DNA of 64,000 nt. It comes from Gigaspora rosea. Its lineage: Eukaryota; Glomeromycota; Glomeromycetes; Diversisporales; Gigasporaceae. A model generated the notes under the pieces. That model had not been told where the DNA came from. It ran no database searches and saw only the letters and a list, made by a program, of their open reading frames with translations. A program made the position numbers and the translations under genes. Location: positions 107,978 through 171,977 of the forward strand of contig QKWP01000230.1 in assembly GCA_003550325.1 (NCBI GenBank), read 5' to 3'. Shown here piece by piece: positions 23,900-36,556 of this stretch. Position 1 is the first letter of the stretch; each line of letters begins with the position of its first letter.

Positions 23900-26450
23900 C
23901 AAGACGATCACTATTGTAGTACTGCTTTAATGTCTTTCCATCTATTGTACACAGTTTATAGGCACCATTATTTAATTTTTCTTTAATAATAAATGGTCCT
24001 ATTCTTTTCTCTTCAAATTTTGCAGAGCGAGAGGCTTCAATGTCTTTTCTTTGTACCCAAACTTTATCTCCAATTTCAAATTCTTCTGTCTGTATCTTGG
24101 AGTCAAATCTAACTTTCTGTTTCTTTTGGGATTTAATTGTATTTTCTCTGGCAGTATTATGTTGGTATGGTAATCTTCTATTAATTCAAAGGCTCTTTGT
24201 AATATACTGTTTTCTAATGATATTTCTTCATCTGAGTCGGCTGGGTCTATAGGGATAACAGTTTCAATGGGTAGGATAGCTTGTCTACCATATAATAAGT
24301 GGAAAGGGGTATATCCAGTGGTTGCATGTCTTTTGGTTCTGTATGCAAACAATACAGCAGATATGTTTAGGTCCCAATCTTCAATATTTTCTGTAACTTT
24401 TGCAAGAGAATTGTAAAGTGTTCTATTTAATCTTTCAACCATTCCATTGGTTTGGGGTGATAAGGTGAGGAGAATATGTGTTTTATTAAAAACTTTTCAC
24501 ACAATATTCTAACAACTTCACTAGTATAATTCTTTCCATTATCAGAAAGAATAATCTTGGGGACTCCATGTCTACAAACAATTTCTTCGAAAATGAACTT
24601 TGCTAGAGTTTCTGCACCTGCATCTGGTACAGCTTTAGCTTCAGGCCAGCGAGTAAGTAATCAGTTGCGACAATAATATAATGGTTGTTGCGAGCGGTTA
24701 TTGGTAGAGGTCCTACTAGATCTATGCCTATTCGTTCAAAGGCTCTTCCAACTTGAATAGGGTGGAGAGGTACTTTTCTTTTGCTTTTGCCTCGTTTTTG
24801 GCAAACTTCATATGAGCGAACATAATTTTGAACATCCTTGTACATTTGATCCCAATAGTAATGCTCAGATATTTTATAATACATAGCATCTGTTCCTAAA
24901 TGTCCAGCGGTAGGATGACTATGCATCATATACAGAATAGGTTCAACTTCGGTCCATTTGATTACTCTAATAGGTTTGTCTGGGTCTTTTCGATTCTTTT
25001 TATATAATAATTTGTCCTTTATTTTATAATGTCTAGATTGATTAATAATTGTCCGTTTTCATTGTCCGTTAAGTTAGAGGGAAGTGAGTCTGTTTCTAAG
25101 TATTCTATTAAATTTTGGTATTGGTCTAAATTCATGTAACAGCAGTAGTAGAGGAGTGTGTCTGGGTCAGTAATCGAGAAAGAGCATCAACATTTGAATG
25201 GATTCTTCTGGGTTTATGTACAATAGTAAAATAATAGGGTTGGAGTTTCATCATCTAGCGTCCTAAATGTCCTTTTGGTTGAGAAGATTTCAACCATTTG
25301 AGAGCAGAGTGGTCTGTAACTAGCGTGAAATGGCTTGTACCAAAATATTTATGAAAATGTTCAATGGCCCATACTATAGCAGCACATTCTAATTCAGTTG
25401 CTCCATAGTTCATTTCTTCCTTTTTCAAGGTTTTACTAGGATAGGCAATAGGGTGTTCCTTTTTATCCTCAGCTATCTGGCTTAAAGTGGCTCCGAATCC
25501 AGTATAAGAGGCATCAGTGGCTAGAATAAATTCTTGTTTATAGTCAGGGTAAATAAGGATAGAGGCAGTAGTCAACCGATGTTTCAGTTTATCAAAGGCT
25601 TTTTGACATTGGTCATTCTATTCATAAGTATTGTCCTTATGTAGCAATTGGTTAAGAGGATGGGCAATAGAGGAGAAGTGTTTAATGAACCATCGATAGT
25701 ATCCAGCGAGGCCTAAGAATGAGCGTAGCTGGGTAACAATTCTTGGAGGTTGGATTTTCTGAACAGCAATTATTTTGTCTGGATCTGGAGAGATTCCCTT
25801 TTCTTCTATTATATGACCTAGGAAAGATAGGCATTTCAGCCAAAAATTACATTTTTCAATGTTTAACTTCAATCCTGCTTCATGTATTCTGGTGAATACT
25901 TCTCTTTGGTGTTTAATATAGTCATCAAATGTTCGTGAGAAGACATTAGTATCGTCCAGGTATACTACTACATACTTATAAGCAATGCCTTTATAAACTT
26001 TATTCATAAGGCGTTGAAAAGTGGCAGGAGCATTGCACAATCCAAAGGGCATGACGTTGAACTCGTATGTTCCATATCTAGTGATGAAAGCAGTTTTCTC
26101 TCTATCTTCTGGGTGTACTTTTACTTGCCAGTATCCACTCATGAGATCAAGGGTGGAAAAATAGGTAGCTCCAGCAAGTGAGTCAAGCATTTTATCTATT
26201 CGGGGTAAAGGGTATTGGTCCTTTTTGGTAACGGCATTGAGTTTTCTATAATCTACACAAAATCTTTTCTTTCCATTTTTCTTTGTTACTAACTCAACGG
26301 GAGAGGCCCAAGGGCTAGAGGACTCTTTTATTAACTTGTTATCCAACATTTGTTGTACCTCTTCATTAATAAATGTTTGTTCAGTAAGAGGTACCATATA
26401 AGGGCGAGAACTGACAGGAGGTACGTCATTAGTAAAAATTCTATGAGTTA
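23900..26450 (-). other. Gypsy copy A: RT, RNase H and integrase region
   Basis: Fossil pol domains in element sense. The RT block (about 26.4-25.7 kb) has the VDYRKLNAVTKKDQYPLPRID motif group and a YLDD active-site box. The RNase H start ATDASYTGFGATL is near 25.5 kb. The integrase core has GIDLVGPLPITARNN (about 24.7 kb), with the C-terminal region near 24.0 kb. Broken. Confidence 0.88.
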
Positions 26451-26659
26451 CTAGGTCAGTTTTACCTAGTTGGGTCATATCCTTTGCAAAGAGGTCAGCA
26501 AATTCAAGAAGCAGTTGTCGAAATTGGGCTCCTTGTTGAGTAGTTAAGGGTCCTACTTTTGGTTTGATTTCCTGAGTCACAGTGTAAATTTCTCGAATAA
26601 TTCTGGGTCTAGAATTGTCTGTATCTTCGAGTAGTTTTTGATCTTGTTCAGGATAACTC

Positions 26660-29600
26660 AAAAATTTTGAGCATTACCATCATCAAAGGCGGCAGAGGGA
26701 GAGAATTCATTATACAAATCTCTTAATCGATGGTGAAAGTTTCCAAAATAATTTACTCGAGCTTGTAATTCCTTTATGGTCTGGTTCTGGTGTTCAAACG
26801 TTTTAGCTTGTTCCTGCAGCAGAGCAATGATTTGGGCCTGTTGTCTAATTTGCTCCTGAAGAAGGGAGACTAGGTCTGTGGATTCTAAAGTTGCTGACAC
26901 AGTTTTTATTGGTGCAATGATAGGTGATTCTGGTGTTGGAGAGGTTGGAGGAAATAGAACTTCTAGATCTAGAAGAGGGTGAAGTGCTTTATAATATTCC
27001 TCACAATAGGAGTCAAATTGTACTAACTCAGTGTTTTTTTGACCATAATACATTCCTTACAGAGTCCAACAGTTCCTTGAAAATTTCTTTGCAAGTTTTC
27101 CATGGCTTTCCTTTGATCAAAATCTGGATGACTAGTATCAAAGGATTCGGCTAAGATCCTTTGTAGAGTTTCTTCCTCAGTTTCACTCAATTGGACTTGG
27201 GAGGCTCTCATGATAACATTGACTTCGTTATAGGTATAGTCTTGGTTAGATAGGTCAGCAGCCTGAGGCTCCAGAGCATGAGCAAGGTCTTTATCACTTT
27301 CTCCAATCTGTATCTGGGTGAGTTGATAAATTCGACTTTGGTTAAGGTCATATGCATGTCCTGCATTTCTGGTGGATTCGGTATAATGGCGTACTCGAGT
27401 CCATAGGTTGTAGTTGGAATTCCATTCTACATCCTTAGCAGCTTTATATGCATACAAGCATTCGAGATTACAGAATCGGGTATCTTCTCGGATAGAATCG
27501 AGTTTAATCATTTTGGATCTAATACCTTGCTCTTTACAGAGCTTACATTCCATTAGCATTCCTCAGCCTTCACCATTAGTGAAGAACTCTATACTTTGTG
27601 GATCTTCTGGATCTAGGTCTCAGTGGAAGTCAATTCAACATCCTTTGCAAACCAAGGTTTGCTCCAAGGGTCGAATATCTACTGGTCAGTTGGGTACCTT
27701 GCATTTGCAACAATGGTGAGTCCTGAAAAGAGAATGAGTAGGTAAGCATTTAGCATTTATGTTCTGAGGTTGATATCCAATTGATATTGTTGGTTTTCAA
27801 GAATCTGGGTCATAGGGGGCAGTTAGCACTGATATGTCCATACTGTTTGCATTGGTAACATATGTTATCAGGACAGTTCTTATTCAGATGTCCGGGTTGA
27901 GAGCAGGTTTTGCAAACATTCCATTTGGGGGCTTGTTTAGGGCAATGTGCAGCTAGGTGTCCATAGCGATGACATCTGTAACATTTATTGTTTGAACAGT
28001 CAGCATAAAGGTGGTTGTAGGAGTAACAGCGTCCACATTTTTGTTTAGTAAATGAGGCGCTGGGTCTGGATCTGTGGGTAACGGTTGTCCAATTATCGGG
28101 TTCAATTTCTACCACATAAGCTTCTTTTGGACGGAGGTATTCCTGTTCAAACTTTTCTAGTTCCTTTTTGTCAGTAATGGTTGGTTGGGCAGGTAAAGGT
28201 TGGTCATGTTCATAAGTAGTGGGCACATGGATTTTCTTTTTGCTCCATCTCAGAGTGTAAGCCTTATTTTTCCAACTGTAGGTGGCATCTACTTTCTGTG
28301 ACCAGTCATTACCTAAAAGTAAGGAATAAGAGGTAGCATTCATCACTTCAACATCCATGGGAATAGTGGTTCCTTCAATTTCAATTGGTAGGTTTTTAAT
28401 TATACCTAGGAGTCGAACAGAGTGTCCAGAAGCTGAGACAATTAGGCTAGAAGAGGGTGCTTCTATTTTCAATTCAAGTTCTTTTACAACTTGGCTAGAA
28501 ATCATACTAATAGCAGCACCACTGTCGATTACAGCATGATAAGGCTTTCCATTCTGTTTAATATTGCATTTAACAGGAGTAGTATAGGTAGGTGTCTGAA
28601 TCTGGGTAGTTTTGGGATTTTTAACCAAATAATTAGCGACAGCAATCCTAATAGAGTCATTAACTAAAAAGGCTTCGAATTGTTCGTAGATATAGTCATT
28701 GGCAGTGTCAAAAGTGTAAACATCATGAGGGTAGGGAGTAGATGATCGATTGCGTGATCTGGATTGATCAAAAGAATGATGGTTCCGGTTATTTCTGTAT
28801 CTATCACGGGACTGGCTTCGACTCCTGGATCGGTCATATCCAGAGCGATTATAATTTCTATCCCTGGACTGGCTTCTGTTTCTGGATCTGGATCTATCAT
28901 AAGATTGGTTATTCCTAGAGGAATAATTATTATTTCTACCTCGGGATTGGTATCCTTGGTAGTCCTTTCTGTTGTCCTGGTATCGAGTATGGCAATTCCA
29001 GATGAAATGACCTTTTTGTCCACAATAATAACATGTGGCATTTCCAGCATTGGATTGGGGTCGGTCCTTGCTTTGGTCAGTGTAGTAGGCAGGGGTAACA
29101 GTAGGAGGAGCAGCTTGTTTTTCAGCGAGATTTATACTGAGCTTAGCAATCTGTTCAGTAAGGCGCTCAATAGCCTGGTTGGTATCATTAGCATTATGTT
29201 CCGAGGCCATCATCCGTCCTGTTTCCCATTTACGTGCTTCGGTAATAGCAGCAGCCAAGTTAGCAGGTTTAGCAGCTTGGACATTCATAGCATATTCAGG
29301 TCGCAATCCTTGGATAAAGAACTGGATCATAAAGGCAGCTGGGAAATTATTGAGAGGGTCTACGCGTCCTTTTAGTTGCTTAAAGCGGCTAACGTAAGTA
29401 TTAACAGAGTTTGTGCCTTGTTTGATTTCAAAAAGTTGTTTCTGGCAAGCAGCCTTTTGCTTGGCAGTACTAAATTTTTCTTTGAACAGGTGAGTAAAGC
29501 TATAGATATTAATACCTTTTACATTCTGGCCATGCTGTTCATGTTGGAAATGGGTTGGAGCATTAGCAAGGCTAGAAAACCATTCCTGGGCATTGTCCTT

Positions 29601-31060
29601 CATATAAGCAGCAGCTAACTCCAATTGGCGAGCAGGGCTCCAATGGTTGGCTTTAGCAGCCCGTTCAAATTCCTCAACCCAGGTAACTGGATCCTAAGTT
29701 CCATCACCACGATAATAGTCTACTTTAATAAGTGACTTTTCACTACCTAGTCCAAGGGCATTAGCAAGAGCAGTCATAGCTTGAGCAGCAGCAGTTAAAG
29801 CTTGATCTCCCATGTTTAATTCTGGTTCCGATTCTTCGTCTTCTATAGTTCCTTCTGATTCTGGTTCTGAGTGTACTTTTTCTTCTGGTCCTTCTTGATA
29901 ATTTATTTTTTCTTCTTCAGGTTCTTTTTGATAATTTATTTCTTCTCGTATTTCTGTTAATTCATTTAAAATTCCGTCTAAATTTATTTCTTCTAAATTT
30001 TCTTCTGCTAAATTTATTTCTTGATGAATTTCTGGTTCGACAATTTCTTGGTCAGGATAAGCTCCAATTATCTGGGGCTGAACAATATCTAGTTGAGGAT
30101 TAAAGATTTGACGTTGGCGTTGCAAAGGAGAAGTGCGTAGAGGAGTATTATGAGGTGAAAAATGGGTTTCAGGATAGACTTCAGTAACTATAGGTAGAGG
30201 TGGTGTTGTTGTGGTTCAGGGTGTACGTGAAAAATATGCAGCTAGGTTAAGATTTTGTATGAATCGAACAACTCGGTTTGGAGAGGGAGTATGTTAAATA
30301 GGGAGAGGATTGTCAAGGGGAATTTCACTAAAAGGAGAAGTTGGAAGTGCAAGTGTGTTAGGAAAAGGTATTTGGGTAGTATCTTTGTTATAAGGTGCTA
30401 AAGTAGTGGTATGAGTAGAATGGGAAGGTCCTGCTTGGTTATCTAAATCTTCTGGTTGTAAGGTAGATACAGGTCGAGAGGTAGGTGTAAGATTAAATTC
30501 AAAATCGTCAGTAGTTTGAATTATAGGTGAAAAGTAATCAAGTGTATCAATAAGGCGGCCAAGTAGAGGAGTAGAAGTAGTAAGGCCTTCAATATGGTGG
30601 TCAAAGATATTTGCTGGAAAATCTGCTAGTAGAGTAGTGGCAAGAGTATATCAAGTGAATCGTCAAAGTAAATCAGCAATAACCTCCTTAGAGTCCAAAT
30701 AAGGTTTATGGTATCAGCAGCTGAAAACAATATCATGAGCAGCAGCTCTACAAGTATTATAGCTGTTTGGATGAGTTAAAATAAAAAAAGGCGTCAATGG
30801 TAACTTGCGAATATCGGCCAGCAAAGTAAGTGTCTCTGTAATCATTCCAAAAACGGCGAAAGTTTCGATAGAAGCTATAAGGTGGATAGCAAATAGTACA
30901 AGATAAATCTGGATGCCTGAGTTGGAGAACAGTGGTAGCAAGAGCAGATGGATAGTTAATATCGTGGGCTTCAATTTGTTCAAGATGAATTTGGTAGGCT
31001 CTATTTACTCTAGTCATAAAGAGACCTAAAAGTTTGATAACTAAATTTTTTTTTAAATAA
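26660..31060 (-). other. Gypsy copy A: gag, protease and Cys-rich region
   Basis: Gag begins with a family-specific segment (RAYQIHLEQIEAHD, PDLSCTICYPP). An acidic stretch and the retrotransposon gag domain (DNAQEWFSSLANAP, FSTAKQKA) follow. A CCHC knuckle CYYCGQKGHFIWNC precedes an R/S-rich tract. The protease motif DSGAAISMISS is near 28.5 kb. Unusually, three further CCHC knuckles (27.83-28.05 kb) and a Cys-rich segment (CKLCKEQGIRSKM, FCNLECLYAY) stand between protease and RT. Broken. Confidence 0.82.
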
Positions 31061-31301
31061 AAAGGTAAGAAAATAGGTAAGAGTTTCAATGTACTAACTA
31101 AGAGGTAAGAGGGTTTCAATTCTGGTTCTAAAACAAAAAAAAATTAACAAATAAAATACTAAAGCAAAAGACAAATGCTACAAAAGCAGAGGCTTCAAGT
31201 ATGCCCTTCTGAACGAATCTTTTTCAATTCGACAGGAAAATACTGGTGCAACAAATGCAAGAGGCTTCAAGTATGCCCTTCTGAACGAATCTTTTTCAAT
31301 T

Positions 31302-31890
31302 NNNNNNNNNNNNNNNNNNNNNNNNNNNNNNNNNNNNNNNNNNNNNNNNNNNNNNNNNNNNNNNNNNNNNNNNNNNNNNNNNNNNNNNNNNNNNNNNNNN
31401 NNNNNNNNNNNNNNNNNNNNNNNNNNNNNNNNNNNNNNNNNNNNNNNNNNNNNNNNNNNNNNNNNNNNNNNNNNNNNNNNNNNNNNNNNNNNNNNNNNNN
31501 NNNNNNNNNNNNNNNNNNNNNNNNNNNNNNNNNNNNNNNNNNNNNNNNNNNNNNNNNNNNNNNNNNNNNNNNNNNNNNNNNNNNNNNNNNNNNNNNNNNN
31601 NNNNNNNNNNNNNNNNNNNNNNNNNNNNNNNNNNNNNNNNNNNNNNNNNNNNNNNNNNNNNNNNNNNNNNNNNNNNNNNNNNNNNNNNNNNNNNNNNNNN
31701 NNNNNNNNNNNNNNNNNNNNNNNNNNNNNNNNNNNNNNNNNNNNNNNNNNNNNNNNNNNNNNNNNNNNNNNNNNNNNNNNNNNNNNNNNNNNNNNNNNNN
31801 NNNNNNNNNNNNNNNNNNNNNNNNNNNNNNNNNNNNNNNNNNNNNNNNNNNNNNNNNNNNNNNNNNNNNNNNNNNNNNNNNNNNNNNNNN
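31302..31890. other. Assembly gap (589 N)
   Basis: Hides most of the 5' LTR and the primer-binding site of Gypsy copy A. The sequence on the right resumes inside the TAAAACTG array. Confidence 0.99.
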
Positions 31891-32018
31891 TAAAACTGTA
31901 AAACTGTAAAACTGTAAAACTGTAAAACTGTAAAACTGTAAAACTGTAAAACTGTAAAACTGTAAAACTGTAAAACTCCGCTTTACTCTGTATCTAACAA
32001 GAAACCTATTCTATAATA
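31891..32018 (-). repeat. 5' LTR of Gypsy copy A, visible part
   Basis: TAAAACTG units followed by the same terminal sequence as the 3' LTR (CCGCTTTACTCTGTATC and so on), ending at the GTAT target repeat. Confidence 0.85.
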
Positions 32019-32504
32019 GTATTATACATATGCATCTTTTTTTTTGTTTCAACAACACATTTATATCTTAATTGACTTATTATCATATCAAACAGCATTT
32101 TTTATTAAATACCTAGCCTAATCGCAATTCTCTAATCCGTGGATTTGTACTTAGTGCTTGTGTGGTTTGTCTTGTTATATTTCTGTGTTGCTAACAATTA
32201 TAATATAACAGGGTAAAACTGTTCTGAATTTGGTTAAATCTGCTATGCAGATCATATAAGGGTAAAATCTGCATTAATCTATAAAACACACTATGCTAAC
32301 GGGGATTTCACCCAAACCCTATGATCAAAGTGGGTTTTACAAGCTAGCTGCACGGGTTTCACCCTGATATATTATAATTATATACAAATAAGGACTAATT
32401 AAAGAATATTGAAACATTGGGCCTGCATATTGACATTGCTACATAGTAAATTTGTGGCTGCAGGTAATATGTATGGACATTAGCTTGGAAAATAAAAATT
32501 ATAT

Positions 32505-33305
32505 TATGCGATAGAATTAATTTAAATATAAAACTTCTAAATTAAACTATTTTGTAATATTTTGTTTCAATGCTATTGCTCGCATATATATTAGCTGCAA
32601 CACAAATTCACTAGTAATCTGTTGATTTGGCCCATTATTATTATCAATTATTTTTTAAATTGGCATGAAAAACTGAACTAAATGCATATATGTTAGTAGA
32701 TATTTTATTTATTTATTTATTAGTACAGTTAATTTCTTTAAATTGACTAGGATAATTATATTATTATTAAAATATGGGCAATGTAACTTATTATGGCAAT
32801 AAAGGGAATAGTTATTATATTAAGCGGAATACGTAGTATTAAATAAATTTATAAATTTTAAATTTTTAAAATGCATTTGTTACTAAATTCATATACAGGT
32901 AATTTATGCGATAGAATTAATTTAAATATAAAACTTCTAAATTAAACTATTTTATAATATTTGGTTTCAATGCTATTGCTCATATATATTAGCTGAAACA
33001 CAAATTCGCTAGTAATCTGTTGATTTTGGCCTATTATTATTATCAATTATCTTTTAAATTGTTATGAAAAACCGAACTAAATGCATATATATTAGTAGAT
33101 GATTTATTTATTGATTTATTAGCACAGTGAGGTTCCTTAAATTGACTAGAATAATTCTGTTATTACTAAAATATAGGCAATGTAAAAGTTTATTTGAAAA
33201 TTAGGTTTATTATGGCAATAAAGGGAATAGTTATTATGTTAAGCGGAATATGTAGTATTAAATAAATTTATAAATTTAAATTTTTAATACTAAATTCATA
33301 TACGG
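32505..33305. repeat. Tandem duplication, unit about 401 bp
   Basis: Two head-to-tail copies starting TATGCGATAGAATTAA at about 32505 and 32906, about 90% alike by eye, with small indels. It lies in the 5' non-coding part of the hAT relic. No coding sequence. Confidence 0.85.
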
Positions 33306-33499
33306 GTGATCATGTAACAGGGGCATGCCTTTTGGTCTAAAGGTATGCCCAGTGCATACACAAGGGCATGCACAAGGAGGCATGCCCATGAACCTCATGC
33401 CCCTCACCCTATTTTGCAGATCTTGTCTTGTTTTGTAACTTGTATTGGATATGGAAGTTTCTTTTATTCTTTTTTTTTCTCTTCTTTTATAGTATTTTT

Positions 33500-33960
33500 C
33501 TCTTCTTCCAGCATGATTTCATTGTTTGTGTTGTTACCCTTGGAGTTATTAGATTTGTTATTGGAGTCAGATAAGTCATTGTTTGAGTTGCTTTTTTTTT
33601 GTAATTACTATCATTCTTTTTCTAGACATAATTTTGTCATTGGAGTTGTTATTTATAGAGTTATTAGATCTTATTGAAGTTAGGTAAGTTTATCATTGAG
33701 TTGTCTAAGTTTTGTTTTGTATAATTATTTAATGTTCTTTTTCCAGATAAAATTTCATCATTAGTCACTCTTGGAATTATTAAATTCACTATTGGATTGT
33801 TTGAGTTAGTTGAGGTTTTTTTGTAAAATTACTATATTCTTTTTCTAGTCATAATTTTGTTGCTAGAGTCATTGCTTTCAAAGTTATTAGATTTGTTGTT
33901 TTTGAATCATTTTTCTTGTTTTTTTTGTTTCTTCTTGTCTAGAATGATTTTATTATTATA
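33500..33960. repeat. Degenerate tandem repeat, period about 115 bp
   Basis: The word TTATTAGAT or a close variant recurs at 33546, 33661, 33777 and 33894 (spacing 115-117). Each unit also has a T-rich TTCTTTTTCTAG followed by ATAATTTTGTCATTGG-like sequence, which mimics repeated splice acceptors. No convincing protein is encoded. Confidence 0.6.
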
Positions 33961-35210
33961 TTGTTGGTGCTTTTATTGTGATTTTGCTATTTATTAGTGT
34001 TTTTCTTTGGGCATTTATGTGGATTAATTAGTATGCATTATTATTAGTTTCTCTATAATATGATTTTATATTTGTTGTATTGTATGTTATATTACTTTTT
34101 TTCAAATCAATAAAAAAACATTTTATAAAAACCTAATAAAAAAATAAAGTTAATTATGAATGACAGATTATATGCCACATTATTAATTTTGATTGGTCAA
34201 TTGCAGGGTGCATGGCCATATGTGTACATGGAATTTTCAAACCTTAATTTAAAATTACATTAAATTTATTACTTGTTAACAAAGAAAATTAATAATGTAT
34301 TATGCAACTATGAATTTTACAATTTTATTTAATAAGTGTTGTAGCTAAAGCTTAAAATAGCTAAAGCTTAAAATTTTAAATATTTTAATATGAAATTTTA
34401 AGAAATTTTTGGGTGCATTTTTTAGCCTCTTTTAAATAATTAGATTAGAGTTTAGGGTTAGTTTTGATAATAAAAAAGTATAAGTAAATTTTATAGAGCT
34501 TATATTTTTATCTCTGATTTCAATGATAATAAGTATTTTTTATTATAACTTATTATATGACTAAATTATTAGGATTTTATAAAATATCACTATGCTGATG
34601 AACTGCTACTCTGATCAACTAATTAAAATGCAGAATCAGGTGTAATGTAAAATAGAAGCAATTATAATTTTTTTTTAAAATCGTTAAAAATGCAAAATTT
34701 TGCCTATAAACCCATCTTTTTGTGCTCTAACAAAAAAATTTTTTACAATACAGTATTTTGAATTAAAAACACTTTGCTAAAACACATCAGTCTAACTCTA
34801 ATATAATGCTTACTCTAACTTTAAACTAATAAATTTATTATTGGTTTGATTTCACATTTAGAAATAGTTATAATCCAGTTATAAGCATTTATAACTGGTT
34901 TATTGTGAAATCACATGACTTTATGAACAGTCATAATAGGTTTTTATATATTCTTTTATAGTTATTTTTGGACTATTGTTGTTATATGTTGAAACTTGTA
35001 TTTACAGGTAATTTTGGTTTACATATAATTTTGGAAATTCACATTGTTATATTTATTGTTAAATTAGTACAGAGGTAAGGAATAATAGCAAATAAGAATA
35101 TTTAAGGCTAATTGTCTTAGTAAAAAGGATTATCTTTTTCTTTGCTATTACTCACTTTGTGAAGACTGGCTCTATTGCTCTTCTTTACCTACCCAAAGTC
35201 AAGCAAGTGG
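33961..35210. other. AT-rich, no gene seen
   Basis: A segment near 34630-34680 (GAATCAGGTGTAATGTAAAA) resembles pieces near 15895 and 41400, so it is probably part of a dispersed repeat. Nothing coding recognised. Confidence 0.4.
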
Positions 35211-35500
35211 AACTGTTGTTATACCAGGCTTTATAGCTATATTAGTGGTGCAAGTATCTGATGTTTTGTTATGCTAGACTCCACAGCTGTATTAGCAGTG
35301 TAAAGATCTGATATTTTGCTATGCCAGGCTCCACAGCTGCATTAGCAGTACAAGGAACTAATGGTTGTTTTTTGGCTCTATGGCTACAGTAGTAGTACAA
35401 AAACCTGCTTTTTGTATTTGGCTCTATAGCTGCAAGTAGAGTGCAAGAACCAGTTTGCATGTGGCTCTATGGCTGCAAGTGACAGTACAAGGACCATAAT
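35211..35500. repeat. Degenerate tandem repeat, units 43-65 bp
   Basis: Five to six units with the core GGCTCTATGGCTGCA...AGTACAAGGACC. Related units in the opposite orientation occur at 58750-59130 inside a hAT element. Confidence 0.65.
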
Positions 35501-35812
35501 AGAAAAGAAACCTCACTTATATAAGTATAAACACATATGCCAATTTTCTATAGAAAAACTAAAGGTTGTCTCTATACATAAAGGCATTTTGATCTGTAAA
35601 GCATTTTGGATCACCACCTTGCCTATGGGTCACATAGAGCTTTAATAGTAGTCTTTGTTGCTGTTTCAAAAAATCTAGGTCAATGTAGTATAGAATTTGA
35701 TAATGTAAATTAGAGCTATTAAGGATAGTGAGCCCTTATTCCAATATGTTTTTCAGCTTTATTAAATAAAGTTTTTAGTTGTTTAAATAAAGTTATCTGA
35801 TTGAGCAATAAT

Positions 35813-36430
35813 AATGCAGGTTTTGATCATAAATGTATGCTTTATGTTCCTTATTTTCAACTCCAACTTCCTTTACATCACAATGTCCAACATTATACAT
35901 TTCACTAGTATTTTTTATTGTTATTGTGATGTTCTTGCACATACCTCTGCTAATAATTCTTTCTACTTTGGCACAAGACTATTTTTACCAAGATCGAGAG
36001 AGGTCAGCCTAGTGTTCCTTCCCTTCTCTGGTCCCAGAAAATTTTGTGAAGATTGCAATTTTAGCATTATACATAACAGCAGATTTTTGGTAACAAACAA
36101 CCTTGTGTCCTTTTTTTCAACTCCAATCTCATTATGATAACAGATACCAGTGGCTTTTATTCCAACAGCATTACCCATATCTGCAAATTTTGAGCACAAA
36201 TGAATGCTTTATGCTTATTCCTTTCTAATTCCAATTTATTTATGTCACAATGTCCAAAATCATACATTTTACCAAAATTTTCCATCCTTATTGTAACATC
36301 TTCCAAAATACATCTTTACTGAGATCCAGAGAGGACAAGATAGTGTTCTTACACAATGCATCAGCTATTACTTTTCCTCTTTCTGGTCCAGAAAATTATC
36401 GTGAAGATCAAAAAAATTTTTTTTTTTGGA
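35813..36430 (-). pseudogene. Sel1 / LRR mosaic pseudogene
   Basis: On the minus strand, fragments of two different repeat families alternate. LRR pieces read GPERGKVIADALCKNTILSS and GRNTRLTSLDLGKNSLVPK, in the style of the BTB-LRR genes. Sel1 pieces read YDFGHCDINKLELERNKHKAF, then FADMGNAVGIKATGICYHNE, then YNVGHCDVKEVGVENKEHK (shortened here where needed). They lie in different frames with stops between them, so nothing is translated through. Either two genes were shuffled together or a Sel1-LRR fusion once existed. Next gene downstream on the other strand is a Sel1 gene. Confidence 0.6.
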
Positions 36431-36556
36431 AGTAGTCCAAAATGATATAGTAGCTTTCATTTGGTAATACAATATTGAAAATTTTCTGAAGGCTTATAAA
36501 TTCTTTTTTTTTTTGCTAAAAAACTGGCTTGTTCTTGCGACAAGCTGGACACAATG

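Larger units (their letters stand above)
22127..32018 (-). mobile_element. Ty3/Gypsy LTR retrotransposon fossil (copy A)
   Basis: LTRs begin TGTTATAGAATAGG and end TGTAACA in element sense. A 4-bp direct repeat GTAT flanks the element (22123-22126, 32019-32022). The polypurine tract AAAGGGGACGGAAA abuts the 3' LTR. Order in element sense: leader with a duplicated 60-bp segment, gag, aspartic protease, zinc knuckles and a Cys-rich region, RT, RNase H, integrase, then an extra ORF. RT before integrase places it in Ty3/Gypsy. Broken, with roughly ten interruptions; part of the 5' LTR and leader is hidden by the N gap. It is clearly better preserved than the plus-strand relative at 41836-51928. 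It is inserted in the 5' side of a hAT element. Confidence 0.9.
18948..33411 (-). mobile_element. hAT transposon relic, split by a Gypsy element
   Basis: Left end TAGGGTGAGGGGCACG and right end (read inward) TAGGGTGAGGGGCATG. Both continue into related subterminal sequence with repeated GGCATGCCC words. A 7-bp direct repeat TTTTGCA flanks it (18941-18947, 33412-33418). It contains a hAT transposase relic on the minus strand. Removing the Gypsy fossil at 22127-32018 leaves about 4.6 kb, a normal size for an autonomous hAT. The part right of the Gypsy (32023-33411) is the 5' non-coding side of the transposase gene. Confidence 0.72.

Noticed and set aside
28664-29397. Large alternative frames over the R/S-rich gag tract
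   Set aside because: Produced by low-complexity purine/pyrimidine bias opposite the real gag frame.
31175-31909. 244-codon frame made mostly of unknown residues
   Set aside because: Spans the 589-N gap inside an LTR element leader.
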